The notes under the pieces are model-generated. The model made no database searches. It saw only the letters and a list, made by a program, of their open reading frames with translations, and was not told the DNA's origin. From Microcaldota archaeon (GTDB lineage: Archaea; Micrarchaeota; Micrarchaeia; Anstonellales; Anstonellaceae), in NCBI GenBank assembly GCA_021813025.1, contig JAKAME010000003.1, positions 1 through 43,091 on the forward strand: 43,091 nucleotides of DNA, read 5' to 3'. Numbering within the stretch: position 1 is the stretch's first letter; each line of letters begins with the position of its first letter. Made by a program: the position numbers and the translations under genes. Below, in pieces: positions 1 through 7,289 of this stretch.

Positions 1-1344
1 GATGACTTGGGAACTTGCTGCTATGACATTGGGAATTTGCCGCTAGGCACGCTTGGACAGGAAATTACCCCGTACAACAAGAGCGATTGCACTGTAGGCA
101 AGCTGTGCTGCTCCAGCGGCACGTCGGCCTGCGCGCAGGCATGCACCAACCAGACGCCGGTCTGCTGCAAGACCTGCCACCCGCCAACTGAATGCGGCGC
201 GGCGTGCAACTATCAGGTGTGCTGCGGGAACAATCAGGATTATTGCAACAGCATGACGCGGGGAACGACATGCTGCATGGCTACCGAGAATTGCTTGGGC
301 AGCGGCGGACAGCAGGAGTGCTGCCCGGCAGACTCAACAGATTTCTGCAAGAATACAGAAACACCTGCACAGTTGGTCTGCTGCGGTCCCTCCACCGGCG
401 GCACTGCGGTTGCAAAAGACAACACCCCCTATTCGCAGGGCGGCGACAACATCTGCTGTCCCGCAGCCCTGCTCCCCCAGAGCTTCTGCACAGGAGACAG
501 CCAGTGCTGCCCCCATGCCTGCTCAATTGACAGCGCCACAGGCAAAGGATACTGCTGCGCAGACCCCTTAACTCCTGTCTGCAACCTCACAAGCGGAGGG
601 GTGGGCTGCTGCGCTCCGCCCAACCAGCCAGCGCCCATTGCAGGCGGAACAGGCAACATGTGCTGCCCGGCCGCCAACAGCACGGCCTACTGCCCCCTGA
701 ACACCACAAGCGGATGCTGCGCCAATTCCTGCTCCTACCTAATGCTGAGCGGCACGGCCCGTTATGCCTGCTGCGGCGGAACGGACGAGCTGGCTTGCAG
801 CAGCCCCACGGTGACCTTGTGCGGCGCCGGTGATTTGGAGTGCTGCGGCAACGTGATTTCATCCGCAAACTTCGATTTGCCGAGCAGCCCTCCGGCAGTA
901 AACGTGCCAAACGAATGCTGCCCTGCGGGCGACACTAAGCTGTGCGTGGGGCCAAGCGGATATTACCAATGCTGCGCGGCCAGCAATGTCTGCGCGGAAG
1001 GGACGTGCTGCGCGCCGGGCAGCACTGCATACAAATTCACCAGCCCGGGAGGCAGCGGCACCCCATGGCTCTGCTGCTCCGCCGGCCAGACGCCCGTGAA
1101 CGACTCCAGCCCAAGCTGCTGCAGCGTAGGAACTTATCCAAACGGAAATTACATATGCGCCAGTGAAATCTATCCGAATACTGTCCAGAGCTGCTGTCCA
1201 TACAGCCAGGGATGCAGCGACGCTGGCACCTGCATACCGGCTGGCGGGGGCAGCTGCCCGCAAGGATTCACCTGCAATCCGGAAACTCATCTCTGCACTT
1301 ACGTCTGCCCTGCCGGGGGCACCTATACGGCTGGCTCATGCTGA
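1..1344 (+). CDS. Cysteine-cysteine-rich protein, 5' end outside window
   Basis: The reading frame is open from the first base (GAT GAC TTG), so the gene starts upstream of the window and only about 447 C-terminal residues are visible. The visible part is built from short loops joined by Cys-Cys pairs. I count 21 CC pairs, often as CCPA, CCG or CCAP, plus many single cysteines, with Asn-Ser/Thr sequons between them. The spacing recalls granulin-like or knottin-like disulfide ladders, but no family match can be claimed. Such a cysteine load implies an oxidised, extracellular location; the signal peptide would lie upstream and cannot be seen. The stop TGA lies 13 bp from the stop of the convergent sorting-tail gene. 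Function unknown. Confidence 0.85.
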   Translation, partial: DDLGTCCYDIGNLPLGTLGQEITPYNKSDCTVGKLCCSSGTSACAQACTNQTPVCCKTCHPPTECGAACNYQVCCGNNQDYCNSMTRGTTCCMATENCLGSGGQQECCPADSTDFCKNTETPAQLVCCGPSTGGTAVAKDNTPYSQGGDNICCPAALLPQSFCTGDSQCCPHACSIDSATGKGYCCADPLTPVCNLTSGGVGCCAPPNQPAPIAGGTGNMCCPAANSTAYCPLNTTSGCCANSCSYLMLSGTARYACCGGTDELACSSPTVTLCGAGDLECCGNVISSANFDLPSSPPAVNVPNECCPAGDTKLCVGPSGYYQCCAASNVCAEGTCCAPGSTAYKFTSPGGSGTPWLCCSAGQTPVNDSSPSCCSVGTYPNGNYICASEIYPNTVQSCCPYSQGCSDAGTCIPAGGGSCPQGFTCNPETHLCTYVCPAGGTYTAGSC

Positions 1345-1357
1345 AAAAGAGGGGTTT

Positions 1358-3067
1358 TTAGCGGATGATTTCCACCTTAATCTCTTCGGCCTTGTTGGTG
1401 CCCCTCACCTGCAGGAAGTAGATGCCAGATGACAGGTCGGACGTGTTAAGCGGGAAGCTTTCGTTCCCCTCCACCTCTCCGTTGTAGACGTTCTTCACCA
1501 CCCTGCCGTATATGTCGGTCAGGTTCACCCAAGTATGGCCCTGTCCGGACACTTCAACGGTGAGCTGGTCGTGGGCAGGGTTGGGATAAACCTTGAGCAC
1601 AGAAGAGTGTGCAATGGGGTCAATCACGTCCGTGGTGTCCTGGCTCCTCTCATAGGGCGTCAGGGCCGTCTGGGGAGTGTAGAACTTGTCCCCCTTCATG
1701 GATTCAGGGTTGATGTCCTCGATGACGATGTGGCGCTCGCTGACCTTGCGGACGCGGAGATTGTAGTCTGCTGTGAACACGGTATCCGTGCGTTCGATAT
1801 TTATCTGGTAACTAACACCCGTTTTGTATACTACTGCTCCGAACTCCAATACTCCATATCGAAGCGCCCATCTCCCATTTGGATCGTCATTTGGGGTCCT
1901 CATTATGCAAAAACCAACTGCAGAATCCTGCTCTTTGAGAACACGAGTCCCTTTCTGCAAAGCAAAGTATCTGCCCGCCTCGCTATTCAGCCATAGGCTT
2001 CCAAACACATTTGTCTGGGACGAAGGAGCCCCTCCAAGACCTATTGGTGTAGCTGTGGCATTGTCGAGGTCGCCAAGCACGTAAGAAGTCGTATCCGGGT
2101 TCTGGGGGGAGCCGGCTCTTGTGAATCTCGCATAGCTGTGCGGAACGCGAAGGGTCTTGCCATCCTTTCTCATTCCAAGCTCGTAAAACGCTCCGCTCAT
2201 CTCTCCGTCAAATTTTCCATTCTCGTATACGTATCTTGCCCAATACTCGTGCTTGCTCTTGTCATACTTGTAATTGTTGGTGATATCCGCCTTCAGGACG
2301 TTGTAGAATGTCTCGGTGGTGAAGGTAAGCTTGCTGCCCCAGTGCGCAATCGTAGCTACCAGCGTGTCCTGCACGGTCAAATCAATCCAGTTCTGCACCT
2401 GCGTGGCCGCCGACGCGTCAATCAGGCCCCACAAGTCAAAGTTGGGCGGGAACACAAGCTTGTTCTTCTCATCCGTCACCACGCCTCCAGAAGCAGTGTA
2501 ATCCTTCACCAGCCTGGCCGTCAGGTTGATGTTGTCCCCGCTCTTCTGCACGTTCGAGAACTCGACAATGCATCCCTTGTCAGTGGTGTCCTTGACTCCG
2601 TTGTTGAATATGAATTCCGGCTGCTCTCCATCCTTCAGCACGATGGTCCTTATTTTGGATTCCCAGTCATTGGCCGTGAAAACCAGCGACAGCTTGCCGT
2701 CTGTTTCCACCGCCTTGACATCCATCTTTATGCTGTTGCTGTCGCTCGCCGAACCCAGCCAAGCCACGCCATTCTCCGGCCCCCACGTGGAGGTGAGGCT
2801 CACGATGTGATTTCCAAGCGAAAAGTCGCGGCCAATGAAGGATTTGAGCATGCGCCCGTTTGCGTCCACATTCAGGCCCAGCTTCCAGTCGCCATTGGCA
2901 ATAACGGTGTCAATGGGCAGCTTGAACTTGACTTGGGAAAGAATCCTGTCATAATCATTTTTCTGGCTGAAGATGCGCTCGTTCACCACCTGATTTTTTG
3001 CAAAGAACTTGGCGTCCGCTTGCTGTGCCGTGTTGGGCGGAGTGGTTGCAACGACAGGGCCTACCAT
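1358..3067 (-). CDS. Beta-rich protein with C-terminal type IX secretion (Por) sorting domain
   Basis: 569 residues. The last 77 residues (493-569) fit the Por secretion/type A sorting tail: VYPNP at the start, a central L-x-D-x-x-GR-V-V, then L-x-SGIYFLQV, ending in Lys-rich EIKVEIIR. In Bacteroidota this tail targets proteins to the type IX system; no T9SS component is visible here. The rest is beta-rich with many Asn/Thr/Tyr and no recognised enzyme motif. I chose ATG 3067 because GGTGAT lies 4 nt upstream; GTG 3076 and ATG 3073 are in frame but lack this site. No signal peptide is evident (N-terminus MVGPVVATTPPNT), which is odd for a sorting-tail protein. The N-terminal stretch resembles a broken frame at 5435-5518 (about 12 of 18 residues identical). 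Confidence 0.85.
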   Translation of the reverse strand: MVGPVVATTPPNTAQQADAKFFAKNQVVNERIFSQKNDYDRILSQVKFKLPIDTVIANGDWKLGLNVDANGRMLKSFIGRDFSLGNHIVSLTSTWGPENGVAWLGSASDSNSIKMDVKAVETDGKLSLVFTANDWESKIRTIVLKDGEQPEFIFNNGVKDTTDKGCIVEFSNVQKSGDNINLTARLVKDYTASGGVVTDEKNKLVFPPNFDLWGLIDASAATQVQNWIDLTVQDTLVATIAHWGSKLTFTTETFYNVLKADITNNYKYDKSKHEYWARYVYENGKFDGEMSGAFYELGMRKDGKTLRVPHSYARFTRAGSPQNPDTTSYVLGDLDNATATPIGLGGAPSSQTNVFGSLWLNSEAGRYFALQKGTRVLKEQDSAVGFCIMRTPNDDPNGRWALRYGVLEFGAVVYKTGVSYQINIERTDTVFTADYNLRVRKVSERHIVIEDINPESMKGDKFYTPQTALTPYERSQDTTDVIDPIAHSSVLKVYPNPAHDQLTVEVSGQGHTWVNLTDIYGRVVKNVYNGEVEGNESFPLNTSDLSSGIYFLQVRGTNKAEEIKVEIIR

Positions 3068-3122
3068 AGGCATCACCCATTTCTTCGTCGAGAGGGCTTC
3101 CCATGACCCCTACTCATTTGAA

Positions 3123-3154
3123 CTATAAAAGTATGCCTGCTGCCCTATTTAAAT
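3123..3154 (-). promoter_or_regulatory. Putative TATA elements upstream of the sorting-tail gene
   Basis: Read on the minus strand, two archaeal TATA-like boxes occur: ATTTAAATA (3146-3154) and CTTTTATAG (3123-3131). They lie about 80 and 57 bp before the chosen ATG, which allows a short leader carrying the GGTGAT ribosome binding site. Which one is used cannot be decided from sequence. Confidence 0.45.
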
Positions 3155-3184
3155 GTTTCTAACGCTGTATTTGTGTGGGAGAAT

Positions 3185-3206
3185 AAGGCCCTAAAAACAG
3201 GGCTTT
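3185..3206 (-). terminator. Hairpin terminator after the first MNT/HEPN pair
   Basis: An 8-bp stem with one G-U pair (AAGGCCCT against AGGGCTTT) encloses a six-base loop. It lies about 60 bp downstream of the HEPN stop on the minus strand, with T-rich sequence on both sides. It could also work for plus-strand transcripts. Confidence 0.4.
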
Positions 3207-3267
3207 AAACATTGTTTTTAGTAGCAAAACCGAGCCGACCTTGGCGCTTTTTTCAGGCCGCACTGGC

Positions 3268-3711
3268 TCATTTTACGCTATTCCCCTTTTCAAGCAGTTT
3301 CTTAGCCGCTTCCAAAAACTCGCCGGCCCACCCCACCACTTCTCTGGAAGATTGGGCAGAATACACCATGCCGTAATCAGCGTCATGGCGCAGGGCCATG
3401 CAGTCGCGAAAGCGGTTGCAGTGCTTCACGTCCAGGGCATTCGCATCGGAATAGAGCGCCTTGAGCGCGACAGCGAGGCATTGATGGCTCTTCTCGCGGT
3501 AACCTTTGCTGTAGACGAGCGCCTTGGCGGCGTGGAACATTGAGTAATAGGCCTGCACGGTGGCCCATTTGTGGTTCTCTTCCGAAAACGAGGTGCGGGC
3601 GGAAGACAAATCCATTGCGGCGGCGAGCAGCTCCTTGGCGGCCAGGTCCGGCGCATCCTTGACCTTGATGAGCTTGCTCTCGTCAAGGCATTGCCTGAAG
3701 CGGCTGTCCAT
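3268..3711 (-). CDS. HEPN domain protein (toxin partner of MNT)
   Basis: 147 residues, the usual length for a minimal HEPN protein. It is helical throughout, with the W-x-x-x-QAYYSMFHAAKAL helix typical of HEPN (about 49-65) and the R-x6-H motif (Arg102, His109) followed by D-A-D-Y-G. HEPN proteins of this class are RNases paired with a nucleotidyltransferase antitoxin. The ATG lies 1 bp from the stop of the upstream nucleotidyltransferase gene, so the two are co-translated. Family and pairing are clear; the RNase activity is inferred from the family. Confidence 0.85.
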   Translation of the reverse strand: MDSRFRQCLDESKLIKVKDAPDLAAKELLAAAMDLSSARTSFSEENHKWATVQAYYSMFHAAKALVYSKGYREKSHQCLAVALKALYSDANALDVKHCNRFRDCMALRHDADYGMVYSAQSSREVVGWAGEFLEAAKKLLEKGNSVK

Positions 3712-3712
3712 C

Positions 3713-4237
3713 TCAACCGGCCTCCCAGAGGGTGATGCCTGAATTTATCCGCTCATAGAGCGGCTTGTCGTTTCTGGACAGGGAAACCCATTCGGGGCTG
3801 CTCAGGATGAGGGCCTGGATTCCCGCGTATTCGTCCAGAAGCCGTTTGACCCGCTCCTTCTGCGAGGACAGGATGAACAGGTCTATGTCGCTTGAGCGGG
3901 TGTTGGTGCCGCTGGCGCAACTCCCGTATAAGACGATTCTCCCGCTCAGTGAAGCCAGATGGTTGACGAGGGGCATCAGGTCATTGACATTCCTGAAGAC
4001 CTTGAACTGGCGCAGGACCGGATTGCGGGCTGAAGCCGAATAGAATGACATCTTCCCGCGCGTGGTCTTGACCACGAGGCCTAGCCTGGCGAAGCGGTTG
4101 AGAATCGAGTTGGCCGAGCCGGCGCTGATTTTGGCCTCGGCGGCTATTTCGCGCTCGTAGAGGTCGCGGTCGCTTTTCGCTATGAAATCGAGAACCTTCA
4201 ATTCTGTCTTTGAAAACAGATTCAATTTTTTGAACAT
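3713..4237 (-). CDS. Winged-helix plus minimal nucleotidyltransferase (MNT antitoxin)
   Basis: 174 residues. An N-terminal winged helix-turn-helix (about 8-70; YEREIAAEAKISAGSANSIL is the recognition region) is followed by a pol-beta-type nucleotidyltransferase core with GSCASG at 105-110 and the catalytic pair D-I-D at 117-119. MNT proteins neutralise HEPN toxins, some by adding AMP to the toxin. The fused DNA-binding domain suggests that the protein represses its own operon. It is the first gene of a two-gene unit with the HEPN gene and has a TATA box 26 bp before the ATG. Confidence 0.85.
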   Translation of the reverse strand: MFKKLNLFSKTELKVLDFIAKSDRDLYEREIAAEAKISAGSANSILNRFARLGLVVKTTRGKMSFYSASARNPVLRQFKVFRNVNDLMPLVNHLASLSGRIVLYGSCASGTNTRSSDIDLFILSSQKERVKRLLDEYAGIQALILSSPEWVSLSRNDKPLYERINSGITLWEAG

Positions 4238-4257
4238 GAGTTTATTTTTATGAACAG

Positions 4258-4267
4258 ATATTTAAAG
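4258..4267 (-). promoter_or_regulatory. TATA box of MNT/HEPN module 1 (leaderless)
   Basis: CTTTAAATAT on the minus strand, centred about 26 bp before the ATG at 4237. This is the spacing expected if transcription begins at the start codon. Confidence 0.55.
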
Positions 4268-4374
4268 GTTTCCAAAGCGCTTTTCCGCCCCTCTGGCCGG
4301 CTCGAACGCAAGCGGCGAACACTGGGCGGCCGAAGGCCCTGCCCGCCCGGCTATGTGGGATACCGCGCGCTGAA

Positions 4375-4485
4375 CGGAACTGGCGCCTTCCCGCTCAACA
4401 CCTCCGACATCCCCTCTGGAGTGTATTTCCTGCAGGTGAGGGGCACAGCAAGTCCGAAGCGATAAAGGCTGAAATCGCCCGCTAG
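4375..4485 (+). pseudogene. Frameshifted remnant of a second Por/T9SS sorting tail
   Basis: The frame reads GAFPLNTSDIPSGVYFLQV, which closely matches SFPLNTSDLSSGIYFLQV of the intact gene at 1358-3067, and then breaks into SPKR-stop. Moving by one base restores the homologous ending SKSEAIKAEIAR-stop (TAG 4483-4485), the counterpart of NKAEEIKVEIIR. A single-base deletion therefore separates the halves. About 20 bases (TTCCTGCAGGTGAGGGGCAC) are identical to the intact gene, so duplication was fairly recent. No upstream coding body is recognisable. The piece sits between the two MNT/HEPN modules. Confidence 0.8.
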
Positions 4486-4517
4486 GCGGGCGATAAGAGA
4501 GGCCGGCAGGCCTCTCT
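4476..4517 (+). terminator. Two adjacent hairpins after the sorting-tail remnant
   Basis: Hairpin one (4476-4492) has a perfect 7-bp stem, CGCCCGC/GCGGGCG, with the remnant's TAG stop in the loop. Hairpin two (4496-4517) has a perfect 9-bp stem, AGAGAGGCC/GGCCTCTCT, and a 4-base loop. No T-run follows. They probably served as a 3' end or RNA-stability element of the lost gene. Confidence 0.45.
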
Positions 4518-4554
4518 GCATAATCCGCTGAAAACCCGCCTTGGCGACTGGCGT

Positions 4555-4563
4555 CTTTATATT
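4555..4563 (+). promoter_or_regulatory. TATA box of MNT/HEPN module 2 (leaderless)
   Basis: CTTTATATT centred 28 bp before the ATG at 4587, with no ribosome binding site in front of the ATG. This fits a leaderless transcript. Confidence 0.55.
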
Positions 4564-4586
4564 CCCCGGTTTGCCCTCTCTTCCCC

Positions 4587-4865
4587 ATGAAGCGCGAGCA
4601 GATTATCAAAACCATCCGCCGGACGCTCAAAAAATACAAAATCCGGGAGGCCTACCTTTTCGGCAGCTTTGCAAGGGGCGAAAAGAACTACCATGACATT
4701 GACATCGCCATCAGGCCCCCAAGGGGGAAATTCTCCCTGCTGGATTTGGTGGGGATTGAACAGGAGATGGAAGGCCAAATCGGCCATGACGTTGACCTGA
4801 TGACCCTGAGGTCCATATCGCCCTATTTCAAGCCTTATATCAAGAAGGACATGGTGCCGGTATGA
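4587..4865 (+). CDS. MntA-type nucleotidyltransferase antitoxin
   Basis: 92 residues, the normal size for a stand-alone minimal nucleotidyltransferase. Motif GSFARG at 26-31 and the metal-binding D-I-D at 37-39, followed by D-V-D-L-M near residue 72, are the hallmark of this fold. In studied HepT/MntA systems the antitoxin blocks its partner by adding AMP groups to a tyrosine. The stop overlaps the start of the HEPN partner by 4 bases (ATGA). It has no DNA-binding extension, unlike module 1, so regulation must differ. Confidence 0.88.
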   Translation: MKREQIIKTIRRTLKKYKIREAYLFGSFARGEKNYHDIDIAIRPPRGKFSLLDLVGIEQEMEGQIGHDVDLMTLRSISPYFKPYIKKDMVPV

Positions 4866-5215
4866 AAGAGGACAAGCCATATATCTTTCACATTCTGGAC
4901 GCCATCGAGAGCATCGAGGAGGGGTGCAAAGGGCTGGACAGGGCCGGATTCGAGAAGAACGAACTGGTGCGGGACGCGACCCTGCGCAGAATCGAAATTA
5001 TCGGAGAGGCGGCCAAGCACCTCTCGCCGCCTTTCCGCGAAGCGCACAAAGAGGTTCCGTGGAGCAAAATCACCGGCATGCGGGACAAGCTGATTCATTA
5101 CTACATGGGCGTGGATTACAAGGTGGTGTGGGAGGTCGTAAGCAGAGACCTTCCGGCGCTCAGGAAGACGCTCTTGAGATATGATGAAAGGCACGGGAAC
5201 AAACCCCGTGCCTGA
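4862..5215 (+). CDS. HepT-like HEPN toxin (DUF86 family)
   Basis: 117 residues, typical of DUF86/HepT. The R-x4-H-x-Y motif is complete (Arg74, His79, Tyr81 in RDKLIHYY). Upstream lies the characteristic R-R-I-E-I-I-GEAAK helix (about 42-52). HepT is an RNase; the tyrosine of the motif is the known AMP-acceptor site when MntA is present, and both residues are kept here. Translation is coupled to mntA by an ATGA overlap. The last codons form one arm of a strong hairpin at 5190-5212. Confidence 0.88.
   Translation: MKEDKPYIFHILDAIESIEEGCKGLDRAGFEKNELVRDATLRRIEIIGEAAKHLSPPFREAHKEVPWSKITGMRDKLIHYYMGVDYKVVWEVVSRDLPALRKTLLRYDERHGNKPRA
5190..5212 (+). terminator. Hairpin overlapping the 3' end of the HepT-like gene
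   Basis: A perfect 8-bp stem, GGCACGGG/CCCGTGCC, with a 7-base loop, covers the last eight codons up to the stop. It probably acts as the transcript 3' end of the mntA-hepT unit. Confidence 0.45.
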
Positions 5216-5261
5216 AAGCCCCTTCCCCAAAAAAAGCAGTGGTTGAAACAATTTGGCTGGC

Positions 5262-5518
5262 ATGCAGAAAGGGCTCAAAACTCTGGCCGTCAAGGCGTCG
5301 GCTGTCGCGTTTCTGTCAGGCGCCGCCCTGTTTTATCCCTCAGTCTCAAAAGCCTTCCAGTACGAACCCCTGATAGACAGCCTGAATGGCGTGATTGTGC
5401 CCCAGAAGCAGATTCATCAAGTGAGGGAAACGTAGTTCCTGTTGCAACTGCTCCACCGGCTACGGTCCAGCAGGCCGGCGCGCGTTTGCCCTCTGGGGGC
5501 AAAAAAGCTCAGATGTAG
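5262..5518 (+). pseudogene. Small secreted-type ORF running into a broken sorting-family N-terminus
   Basis: ATG 5262 opens a 57-codon frame (stop 5433-5435) with a clear signal-peptide shape: a Lys-rich start, a hydrophobic core with AVAFLSGAALF, and a cleavage-like S-V-S-K-A before FQYEPLIDSL. In another frame, directly after the stop, the sequence reads VVPVATAPPATVQQAGAR. This aligns with VGPVVATTPPNTAQQADAK at the start of the sorting-tail protein at 1358-3067, but its ATG is replaced by TAG-like sequence and the frame ends at 5518. It may be a small gene followed by a broken paralogue start, or one frameshifted gene. The end overlaps the convergent 590-aa gene. Confidence 0.5.
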
Positions 5519-7281
5519 TCGTAGCAGCCCAGAGAAGTGCCGCACTGCACTATGCCAACCGCGTGGTTGTTGACCTCATCGATTTCTGTGAGATGGTTGC
5601 CGAAGTCCGCGTCCATAGTGAATACTGCGAGGTGGGGGAACTCGCAGACGGCGGGGTAGGTCCGCTTCACATAGGATTGGGGCGGCTGGGGCAGGCCGTT
5701 GGCGTCCAGCGCGCCGGGGATGACTCCCATCGGCACAGGATAATAGCGGGCCGGGCTCCCGTCCAGCACCACAGAGGTGTTGGTGCCAAGCGGCGTGGGC
5801 CGCGTGCCGCTGTTCCAGGTGTAGACGTCCACGTTGAAGCTTGTTGGCGGCTTGGTAACCGGCACGGACGTGGCATTGGGGATGACCAGCGCGGCGAGGT
5901 CGTCCGCGTTGTTGAAGCACACCTGCACCGTGACGTTGGTCAGGCAGGGCTGCAGGTTGCACATCGGCTGCGCCGAGTGCAGGGAGATGCTGATGTCAAC
6001 GCAGCCCACATGGACTGTCAGCGGGTCTGGGGCTGTGAGGTTGACTACAAGAGTGGCGTTGCCCTGCGCAGGGATGATGTCGGGCGCGAAGCCGTTTGGA
6101 GCAGGGCCTTGGGTCGCGTTCCAGCCCGGTTCGGGCGCGCTGGCTATGCCGACCCCGTCTGCCACCATGTCAAAGACGCTGTCGGGGTTGGAGATTGTGA
6201 CGTTGAGCAGGTAGCTGGCCCCGTCGGTCGGCACTATGGTGCTCGGGTCCACGGTTGCGCTCACGCTGCATGTCTGCGGGTCCACCACTATGACGTTCCA
6301 GCTGGCCGCGGTCGTGTTCAGCGCGACGAGGGGGACTCCGTTGGTGTTGTCCCGGTATATGTTCTTCCAGTTCTGGGCGCTGTTGGCCACGTCTGGCCAG
6401 ATGTGGATGAAACCAAGGCATTGCTGCGAGCCCATCAGGGACTGGATGCTGTGGGTGCCCAAGGCCATGTTGCCTGTCACCCACGCGTCGCCGGTGGTCG
6501 GGTTGCAGCCGGGGGAGACGATGGGGCCGGGAGAGACTGCCCCGTCTGCCGGCCTTGTCATGGGATTGGAATCCAGCGTCACCCACTCCGAGCCGGAGCA
6601 TATCAGGCCGCTCTGGGCATTCTGGCCAGGATATTGCGGCGGCGGGGGCGGAACCTCCAAGATGGTGTAATAGTCGGATTTCGACTGGAGGTCGGTGCAT
6701 ATGAAGTTGTAATCCGCAGGCTGGGTTTGCTGGTTGACTATGCGGTTGACGCTGCCGCGCATCCGGGTTACGAAAGCGGGGTCGTTAATCCACTGCACCA
6801 GCCCGCCATTGTCCTGCCCCCAGCCGCAGGGCATGTTGCACTGGTTGCCGCACTGGTTGAGAAGGATGTTGGGGCACTGGCGGTTGACGTCTGGAGGCGG
6901 GGGCACGCCATAGTTGGCCGTGGCGCCGAAGCGCCCGTTGGCAAACGTCGAGCTTTGGTTGATGAGCACCCGCAGCTGGCCGGGGCACATGTAGACGCCG
7001 GTCCCGTTCGGGCCGGTTTGTGATGCGTCAAGGTCCTGGTCGTCTGTGATGTTGCGGGGAAAGTAGATGACTGCCGGCCCAGCGCCAGTGGTGTCATTGG
7101 CCAGGCGCATGCGGGCGCTGAGGCCTATGTCGGTGTTCATGTGCACGTTGGCTATGAGGTTTTGGATGAGGTCGATGTTGGATGATTTTGAAACCTCTTG
7201 GTAGGCCCACGCGCCGCTGGCAAGAAGCAGCAGGCTGCCAAGAAGAGGCAGCAGCATGGTCAAGTGGAACCGGTTTGTCAT
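5509..7281 (-). CDS. Secreted protein with CARDB-like C-terminal repeat
   Basis: 590 residues. Residues 1-26 form a classical signal peptide (TNRF, then LLPLLGSLLLLASGAWA, cleaved before YQEV). The body has about 20 Asn-Ser/Thr sequons, cysteine pairs and Pro-rich loops. The C-terminal 120 residues, ending in a TEIDEVNNHAVGIVQC-type strand, look like a CARDB (cell-adhesion-related) beta-sandwich. A beta-sandwich about residues 340-450 (SVSATVDPSTIVPTDG) may be a second Ig-like unit. The start ATG is preceded by AGGTGG, which overlaps the stop of the upstream 721-aa gene 8 bp away, so translation is coupled. It is the last gene of the large minus-strand array and its clearest extracellular member. 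Exact role unknown. Confidence 0.82.
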   Translation of the reverse strand: MTNRFHLTMLLPLLGSLLLLASGAWAYQEVSKSSNIDLIQNLIANVHMNTDIGLSARMRLANDTTGAGPAVIYFPRNITDDQDLDASQTGPNGTGVYMCPGQLRVLINQSSTFANGRFGATANYGVPPPPDVNRQCPNILLNQCGNQCNMPCGWGQDNGGLVQWINDPAFVTRMRGSVNRIVNQQTQPADYNFICTDLQSKSDYYTILEVPPPPPQYPGQNAQSGLICSGSEWVTLDSNPMTRPADGAVSPGPIVSPGCNPTTGDAWVTGNMALGTHSIQSLMGSQQCLGFIHIWPDVANSAQNWKNIYRDNTNGVPLVALNTTAASWNVIVVDPQTCSVSATVDPSTIVPTDGASYLLNVTISNPDSVFDMVADGVGIASAPEPGWNATQGPAPNGFAPDIIPAQGNATLVVNLTAPDPLTVHVGCVDISISLHSAQPMCNLQPCLTNVTVQVCFNNADDLAALVIPNATSVPVTKPPTSFNVDVYTWNSGTRPTPLGTNTSVVLDGSPARYYPVPMGVIPGALDANGLPQPPQSYVKRTYPAVCEFPHLAVFTMDADFGNHLTEIDEVNNHAVGIVQCGTSLGCYDYI

Positions 7282-7289
7282 GCATCCAC

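Noticed and set aside
2138..3106. 322-codon plus-strand ORF opposite the sorting-tail gene
   Set aside because: No start context and biased composition; the minus strand encodes the recognisable sorting tail.
5490..5510. Hairpin GCCC/GGGC followed by AAAAAA, sharing a 12-14 base string with the tRNA-Glu intron
   Set aside because: The A-run is on the wrong side for a plus-strand terminator and the shared string is short; chance is likely.
1358..5518. Possible invertible or shufflon-like cassette of sorting-tail genes
   Set aside because: Remnants are on the opposite strand to the intact gene, but no recombinase gene and no flanking inverted repeats were found.
5563..7023. 486-codon plus-strand ORF opposite the secreted 590-aa gene
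   Set aside because: Its translation is Val/Arg/Gly/His-rich and low in structure, and the minus strand carries a signal peptide, sequons and a coupled ribosome site. It is an antisense shadow of a GC-rich gene.
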